NCBI GenBank assembly: GCA_007116995.1
Contig: SKHL01000043.1
Location: 1 to 9,633, forward strand
From: Limnochordia bacterium
Lineage (GTDB): Bacteria; Bacillota; Limnochordia; Darwinibacteriales; DTU012
DNA: 9,633 nucleotides
Reading direction: 5' to 3'
The first letter of the stretch is position 1; every line of letters starts with the position of its first letter. The notes below the pieces were generated by a model. The model made no database searches. It was not told the DNA's origin and worked only from the letters and a program-made list of their open reading frames with translations. Below, in pieces: positions 6,269 to 9,633 of this stretch. The translations under genes were made by a program, and so were the position numbers.

Positions 6269-6982
6269 TTACAGTCGTCTAGAGTTAGCGTAGCTAACTA
6301 ACACAGTAAACAACTGGTGAAAGACGGGATGATGATTCGTCATCAATTCTGGATGCCATTGCACCCCTAACACATAGGTATGCTCTCGACTTTCAATTGC
6401 TTCTACTATGTGATCATTTGCCCAGGCTACCGCAGAAAATTGCGAGGCTACCTGGCCTACAGCCTGATGATGATAGGAATTAACTGTTATGTTATTGGTA
6501 TTCAATGTAGTTGCCAGGATACTATCTGGCTCAATCTTTATCTCATGAGTAGCATGCCACTTTTGAGCCTGTTGCATATGCTTAATTGCCGGACTCACTT
6601 GGGAGGAAATATCTTGAATCAAGTCACCTCCAGCTACCACATTTAAAATTTGACAACCCCGGCAGATAGCTAGCAAGGGCAGATCTCGACTGAGTGCGGT
6701 TGAAATCACATGCCCCTCTAGTTCATCCCAGATAGGGTCAATCAATCCACAGTTTGGATGGGGATCCTGCCCAAACAGACTAGGATCGATATCTATCCCA
6801 CCTGGTATCAATAATCCATCAATTAGATCCATAATTTCCATTAGTTTGTGCTTCTCCATATAAGGGATAAGAATAGGTGTTCCTCCTGAACTAAGAATGT
6901 TTTGCACATACCCAACATTAACAAAATATCGTTCCCGCTCCTGCCACTGATGCCCGCATGTAATACCAATTAATGGCGCCAT
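6269..6982 (-). CDS. Class I glutamine amidotransferase-like hydrolase, peptidase C26 / PuuD type
   Basis: This 237-residue cytosolic enzyme belongs to the gamma-glutamyl hydrolase-like family that includes PuuD, which cleaves gamma-glutamyl-GABA. The start IGITC (5-9), LLIPGGIDIDPSLFG (57-71), the nucleophile elbow AICRGCQILNV with C107, NSYHHQAV and VQWHPEL with catalytic H210-E212 give a complete Cys-His-Glu triad. ATG 6982-6980 is used because GGAGGG lies 7 nt before it; an in-frame GTG at 7000 overlaps that site. The true substrate cannot be told from sequence; no putrescine-pathway genes are nearby. The asparaginase remnant follows directly, so the two may once have formed an amide-hydrolysing unit. 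Confidence 0.9.
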   Translation of the reverse strand: MAPLIGITCGHQWQERERYFVNVGYVQNILSSGGTPILIPYMEKHKLMEIMDLIDGLLIPGGIDIDPSLFGQDPHPNCGLIDPIWDELEGHVISTALSRDLPLLAICRGCQILNVVAGGDLIQDISSQVSPAIKHMQQAQKWHATHEIKIEPDSILATTLNTNNITVNSYHHQAVGQVASQFSAVAWANDHIVEAIESREHTYVLGVQWHPELMTNHHPVFHQLFTVLVSYANSRRL

Positions 6983-7060
6983 CTCAACACCCTCCCGCAC
7001 ACATATGTTTGTTTAATACTTTTTAGGGTGCTAAGGTATATCCTGCTTTATCAACAGAAT

Positions 7061-7088
7061 AAAAAACACTCATCCAAGACGGTGAGTG
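7061..7088 (-). terminator. Rho-independent terminator of mazEF
   Basis: On the minus strand CACTCA-CC pairs with GG-(A)-TGAGTG, a 6-bp plus 2-bp stem with one bulge and a 5-nt loop, followed by TTTTTT (7061-7066). It lies 20 nt after the mazF stop codon. Confidence 0.85.
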
Positions 7089-7108
7089 CAAGTGGTTGAC
7101 TATGTACA

Positions 7109-7462
7109 TTACAAATCAACTAGACCGAAGCTGATTTGTAGGGCCTGATCGATTTGAATCATGATCTGATCATCTAAGTGAGCGATTTTCTCCTTTAACC
7201 GACGCTTATCAATTGTGCGCACCTGCTCTAACAGGATGACCGAATCTTTCTCCAAATTAAATGATGTAGAGGATAACTCTACATGAGTAGGTAGCTTCGC
7301 TTTCTTGATCTTTGAGGTAATAGCAGCAACAATAGTAGTAGGGCTATACTTATTACCAATGTTGTTCTGTAACACCAAAACAGGTCGGACACCGCCTTGC
7401 TCTGAACCAATGACTGGGTTTAGGTTAGCATAGAAAATATCTCCCCGTGATACGCTTTGCAC
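7109..7462 (-). CDS. mazF: mRNA interferase toxin MazF (EndoA/NdoA)
   Basis: This is a sequence-specific endoribonuclease of the MazF/PemK fold, very close to Bacillus EndoA, which cuts RNA at UACAU. The RGDIFYANLNPVIGSEQGG (6-24) N-terminus, VRPVLVLQN (25-33), YSPTTIVAAIT (39-49), KAKLPTHVE (54-62) and DSVILLEQVRTIDK (73-86) are all present. R26 and T49 match the catalytic Arg and Thr of EndoA. The GTG at 7462-7460, one base after the mazE stop codon and 9 nt after GGAGG (7472-7476), gives 117 residues, the family length. An ATG at 7492 would overlap mazE and add ten residues unlike EndoA. It appears intact and is controlled by the mazE product. Confidence 0.95.
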   Translation of the reverse strand: MQSVSRGDIFYANLNPVIGSEQGGVRPVLVLQNNIGNKYSPTTIVAAITSKIKKAKLPTHVELSSTSFNLEKDSVILLEQVRTIDKRRLKEKIAHLDDQIMIQIDQALQISFGLVDL

Positions 7463-7463
7463 G

Positions 7464-7733
7464 CTATTCAGCCTCCGCCAACTGACGTTCATAGTGATCT
7501 AGTAGTTTTTCATCGGATCCTTCTTCTGCTAACACCAGATTAAGCGCAGCCATTCGCTGGTACCCATCCTTCAGTTTTTCGCGTAAATCTTGTTTCTTCC
7601 GTTCAAGGACATACATCTGCATTGCTTCCCTGACAAATTGGCTTCGATTACCATTTTCTTCTTGCACCACTCTATCCACTTCCTCTAATAATCTATTGGG
7701 TAAAGAGATCATAATCCGCTTTGTCTGGCTCAC
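7464..7733 (-). CDS. mazE: Ribbon-helix-helix antitoxin MazE (EndoAI type)
   Basis: The 89-residue protein has a ribbon-helix-helix (CopG/Arc-like) DNA-binding N-terminus: RIMISLPNRLLEEVDRVV (6-23) and NRSQFVREAMQMYV (29-42). A charged helical C-terminal part follows and is expected to wrap and block MazF, as in Bacillus EndoAI. The start is GTG 7733-7731 after GAGGTGA, about 6 nt away. The stop codon is one base from the mazF start and the mazF ribosome binding site lies in its last codons, so the two are translationally coupled. It probably also binds its own promoter. In many Bacillota alr precedes this pair; here a divergent Xre regulator takes that place. Confidence 0.92.
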   Translation of the reverse strand: MSQTKRIMISLPNRLLEEVDRVVQEENGNRSQFVREAMQMYVLERKKQDLREKLKDGYQRMAALNLVLAEEGSDEKLLDHYERQLAEAE

Positions 7734-7779
7734 AAATGCTCACCTCTTACTAGAATTTTACGCACAAATTTCTTATTTT

Positions 7780-7809
7780 ATTATAGCCTAATAATAAATT
7801 GCTTGTCAA
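7780..7809 (-). promoter_or_regulatory. Consensus sigma-A promoter of mazEF
   Basis: On the minus strand TTGACA (7804-7809) and TATAAT (7780-7785) match the consensus exactly, with an 18-bp spacer. Predicted transcription starts near 7773, about 40 nt before the mazE start. The strength of this promoter suggests that repression, perhaps by MazE itself, is needed. Confidence 0.9.
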
Positions 7810-7821
7810 TGATAGGAAGGT

Positions 7822-7850
7822 TTGCCGTTTTCCATAAAATATGATAATAT
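7822..7850 (+). promoter_or_regulatory. Promoter of the Xre regulator gene, extended -10 type
   Basis: TTGCCG (7822-7827) and TAATAT (7845-7850) are separated by 17 bp. TG stands in the extended -10 position (7842-7843). The -35 boxes of this promoter and the mazEF promoter are only 12 bp apart, back to back, so the two polymerases may compete. Confidence 0.6.
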
Positions 7851-7880
7851 ATGGATAGGGAATAGTTAAACTTCCATAAA
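7830..7880 (+). promoter_or_regulatory. TTCCATAAA direct repeats and dyad, possible Xre operator
   Basis: TTCCATAAA occurs at 7830-7838 and again at 7872-7880, 42 bp apart, close to four helical turns. The first copy also forms a dyad with TATGGA (7850-7855), so TCCATA and TATGGA flank the -10 box. The first copy lies within the promoter and the second in the leader. This suits an autoregulatory site for the Xre protein, but no known motif supports it. Confidence 0.4.
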
Positions 7881-7901
7881 TAACAAGAAGGTGTTAGAAT
7901 T

Positions 7902-8603
7902 ATGAAAATAGGCCATCATATCCGCATGCGGCGGAAGAAGCTTAAGCTTAGCCAACAGGAACTAGCCGATAACGAGTGGACACGCAGTTATATCAGCCAA
8001 ATTGAAGGTGAACGCATCCAGCCATCACTAGACACAGTAGCGAAACTTGCTACTAGATTAGACACGACCATTAGTGATTTAGTGGCTGATGGACTTCAGC
8101 TACGAAAGGCTAAGGCTACTATTTTGTACCCAGACCTTTGCCTTAGCTATCTAGAATCTCTACCTCAGACACCTACTACTATATTTCTAGCTGAGCTAAC
8201 AAATTCCCTGCTATCTAAGAAGTCCCTAGAATGTAAATTTCCACCAAATTCCGAACTCTATTATCTAACTGCTAGGGTACTCATTTTTCAAGAAAATTAT
8301 CAGTCGGCCAAAGACATATTGCAACAAGGGTTGCGATTCACTGACGAGATCTGGCGTTATTTTTTCTTAGCTAAACTTTGCTTCGTCAACCAAAAGCTTA
8401 ATCATGCTGACTACAGTTCCACCAAAGAAAAATTGACTAACATGCTGTTAGCCGTAGATTCGTTAGATGACATTAAGACCCGCATTCTTGAGGAACTAAA
8501 GTACGAAATAGATCCCACCCGGGCTCAAGATTTGGTTAATTTTTTAACTCTATTCGAAATGGACTCGGAGTTGCAGGAATTTTTGAATATCACAAACTTG
8601 TAG
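7902..8603 (+). CDS. Xre-family transcriptional regulator with helical TPR-like C-terminal region
   Basis: The 233-residue protein has a Cro/C1-type helix-turn-helix in residues 1-62: GHHIRMRRKKLKLSQQELA, then RSYISQIEGERIQPSLDTVAKLA, then LDTTISDLV. The rest is helical and includes a TPR-like unit, SELYYLTARVLIFQENYQSAK and following residues (about 125-160). This is reminiscent of regulators whose repeats sense peptides or partner proteins, though no specific subfamily can be named. ATG 7902-7904 follows AGAAGGTG at about 8 nt. It is the only plus-strand gene and is divergent from mazEF. It could control itself and perhaps mazEF through the shared intergenic region. Its ligand is unknown. 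Confidence 0.85.
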   Translation: MKIGHHIRMRRKKLKLSQQELADNEWTRSYISQIEGERIQPSLDTVAKLATRLDTTISDLVADGLQLRKAKATILYPDLCLSYLESLPQTPTTIFLAELTNSLLSKKSLECKFPPNSELYYLTARVLIFQENYQSAKDILQQGLRFTDEIWRYFFLAKLCFVNQKLNHADYSSTKEKLTNMLLAVDSLDDIKTRILEELKYEIDPTRAQDLVNFLTLFEMDSELQEFLNITNL

Positions 8604-8614
8604 GAACGACGCAT

Positions 8615-8647
8615 AAAAGGGACGGTAACCCGTCCCTTTTATTTTTT
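8615..8647 (+). terminator. Bidirectional terminator between the Xre gene and the ABC ATPase gene
   Basis: Arms AAAAGGGACGG (8615-8625) and CCGTCCCTTTT (8630-8640) pair perfectly over 11 bp around a 4-nt loop. T-runs follow on the plus strand (8637-8647), and the A-run at 8615-8618 becomes a T-run on the minus strand. It can serve both convergent genes, which end only 46 nt apart. Confidence 0.93.
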
Positions 8648-8649
8648 GG

Positions 8650-9633
8650 TTAGCGAAGGCGAAGATTTTCTTTACGTAGGCTTTGCTCAGTCTCTTTATC
8701 AAACAAATGGCATTTACTGGTATCAAAAACAATCTTGTGTTGCTCACCGTCTTCAGCCTTAGTAGTTGCATCGACTCTAGCGATCATTTGAGGAATCTCC
8801 TCACCTAATGAAAGATATAGAAATGTCTCTGCACCCATGGGCTCAGTTACATCTACTAGAGCGCTCATGGACATGTCATCAAAATCGCCTTCTATCATAT
8901 CAAAGTCTTCAATATCCTCAGGACGAATACCAAAGACAACATCTTTATCAACGTAAGGTGTTAGATCTTTGAAATAGTCTAGACGTTCTTGCGCAATACG
9001 CATCTTTACATGACCTTCCAAAGTTTCTACATAGTACTTATCGCCTTCCTTACGCAACACCATATCAATGAAATTCATAGCAGGACTGCCTATAAATCCA
9101 GCTACAAACATATTATTTGGATGATTATAAATAATAAGAGGTGTAGCCACTTGTAGGATTAATCCGTCTTTCATAACTACAATCCGGTCACCCATGGTCA
9201 TAGCTTCCGTTTGGTCATGTGTTACATAAATAACAGTAGTTTGCAAACGATTATGCAACTTACTTAACTCTGCCCTCATCTGAACACGCAACTTCGCATC
9301 CAAATTGGAGAGAGGCTCATCCATGAGAAACACTTTTGGTTCCCGCACAATCGCTCGACCTAAGGCAACCCGTTGCCTTTGACCACCAGACAATTGCTTT
9401 GGTTTCCGATCTAATAAATTCTCAATTCCTAACAGCTTGGCCGCATCTTTGACCCGATGGTCAATCTCCGTCTTCGGGAATTTCCGCAATTTTAAACCAA
9501 AAGCCATGTTATTATATACGTCCATATGGGGGTACAAAGCATAGTTTTGGAACACCATGGCAATGTCTCGATCCTTTGGAGGTACGTCATTTACTACAGT
9601 ATCACCGATGGTGATAGTACCACCTGTGATTTC
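8650..9633 (-). CDS. Sugar ABC importer ATP-binding protein, MalK/MsmX/UgpC type (N-terminus beyond window)
   Basis: This is the ATPase of a carbohydrate (CUT1-type) ABC importer, acting at the inner face of the membrane. The frame is open to the right edge, so 327 residues are visible and about 40, including Walker A, are missing. Present in order are the Q-loop VFQNYALYPHM, the ABC signature LSGGQRQRVALGRAI, Walker B VFLMDEPLSNLD and the H-switch YVTHDQTEA. The C-terminal TOBE/MalK-like regulatory region follows, with FIGSPAMNF, FGIRPEDI and VTEPMGAETFLY. This two-domain layout and the usual length of about 365 residues fit MsmX/UgpC, which often serves several importers. No permease or binding protein lies nearby, so the substrate is open. 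The gene ends in the shared terminator. Confidence 0.95.
   Translation of the reverse strand, partial: EITGGTITIGDTVVNDVPPKDRDIAMVFQNYALYPHMDVYNNMAFGLKLRKFPKTEIDHRVKDAAKLLGIENLLDRKPKQLSGGQRQRVALGRAIVREPKVFLMDEPLSNLDAKLRVQMRAELSKLHNRLQTTVIYVTHDQTEAMTMGDRIVVMKDGLILQVATPLIIYNHPNNMFVAGFIGSPAMNFIDMVLRKEGDKYYVETLEGHVKMRIAQERLDYFKDLTPYVDKDVVFGIRPEDIEDFDMIEGDFDDMSMSALVDVTEPMGAETFLYLSLGEEIPQMIARVDATTKAEDGEQHKIVFDTSKCHLFDKETEQSLRKENLRLR

Noticed and set aside
6380..6646. Plus-strand open frame opposite the amidotransferase gene
   Set aside because: The minus-strand frame carries the catalytic HPE and other family motifs; the plus frame has no domain or SD.
8550..8771. Minus-strand short frame across the terminator between the Xre and ABC ATPase genes
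   Set aside because: It spans a strong bidirectional terminator and overlaps both real genes in other frames.
1..9633. CRISPR arrays, tRNA or rRNA genes, insertion sequences
   Set aside because: No regularly spaced repeats, tRNA-like T-arm motifs, rRNA segments, transposase motifs or terminal inverted repeats were seen in the window.

Overview
The window looks like a chromosomal segment from a low-to-mid GC, endospore-former-type Bacillota, most likely a clostridial or Negativicutes-like lineage. Support comes from strong AGGAGG-type ribosome binding sites, a CIRCE element on groESL, the tsaE-tsaB-rimI-tsaD order known from Bacillus and clostridia, a Bacillus-type EndoA/EndoAI toxin-antitoxin pair, and high similarity of GroEL and MazF to that phylum. 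Species cannot be decided from the sequence alone. Almost everything is on the minus strand; only the Xre regulator (7902-8603) is on the plus strand.

Layout, left to right. (1) 1-369: N-terminal 123 codons of hypoxanthine phosphoribosyltransferase (hpt), cut by the window edge. (2) 493-2629: the groES-groEL heat-shock operon with its own sigma-A promoter, a perfect CIRCE operator and a strong terminator. (3) 2752-5392: tsaE-tsaB-rimI-tsaD, a tightly overlapping operon for the tRNA t6A37 modification plus ribosomal-protein N-acetylation. It is preceded by an unannotated, well-placed 27-codon leader frame rich in ANN codons. (4) 5501-5965: a stand-alone CheY-like response regulator followed by a long, nested inverted repeat with a T-run that probably terminates it. 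(5) 5966-6982: a PuuD-like class I glutamine amidotransferase (peptidase C26 type), followed directly by a decayed fragment of an asparaginase II family gene that has no start codon and an in-frame TAA where the family has a conserved Gln. (6) 7061-7809: the mazE-mazF (EndoAI/EndoA) toxin-antitoxin operon with a consensus promoter and a terminator. (7) 7822-8647: a divergent Xre-type regulator with a helical, TPR-like C-terminal part, its own promoter with repeat elements, and a bidirectional terminator. (8) 8650-9633: a MalK/MsmX/UgpC-type sugar-importer ATPase missing its N-terminus at the right edge.

Most of the window is housekeeping: purine salvage, protein folding, tRNA modification. 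The accessory parts are the mazEF/Xre divergent unit, the orphan receiver protein and the amidotransferase/asparaginase remnant. No clearly new multi-gene system is visible. The observations most worth a second look are the ANN-rich leader frame before the t6A operon, the asparaginase remnant, the nested inverted repeat at 5507-5568, the UACAU site directly after the mazF stop codon, and the repeat elements in the mazE/xre divergent promoter.
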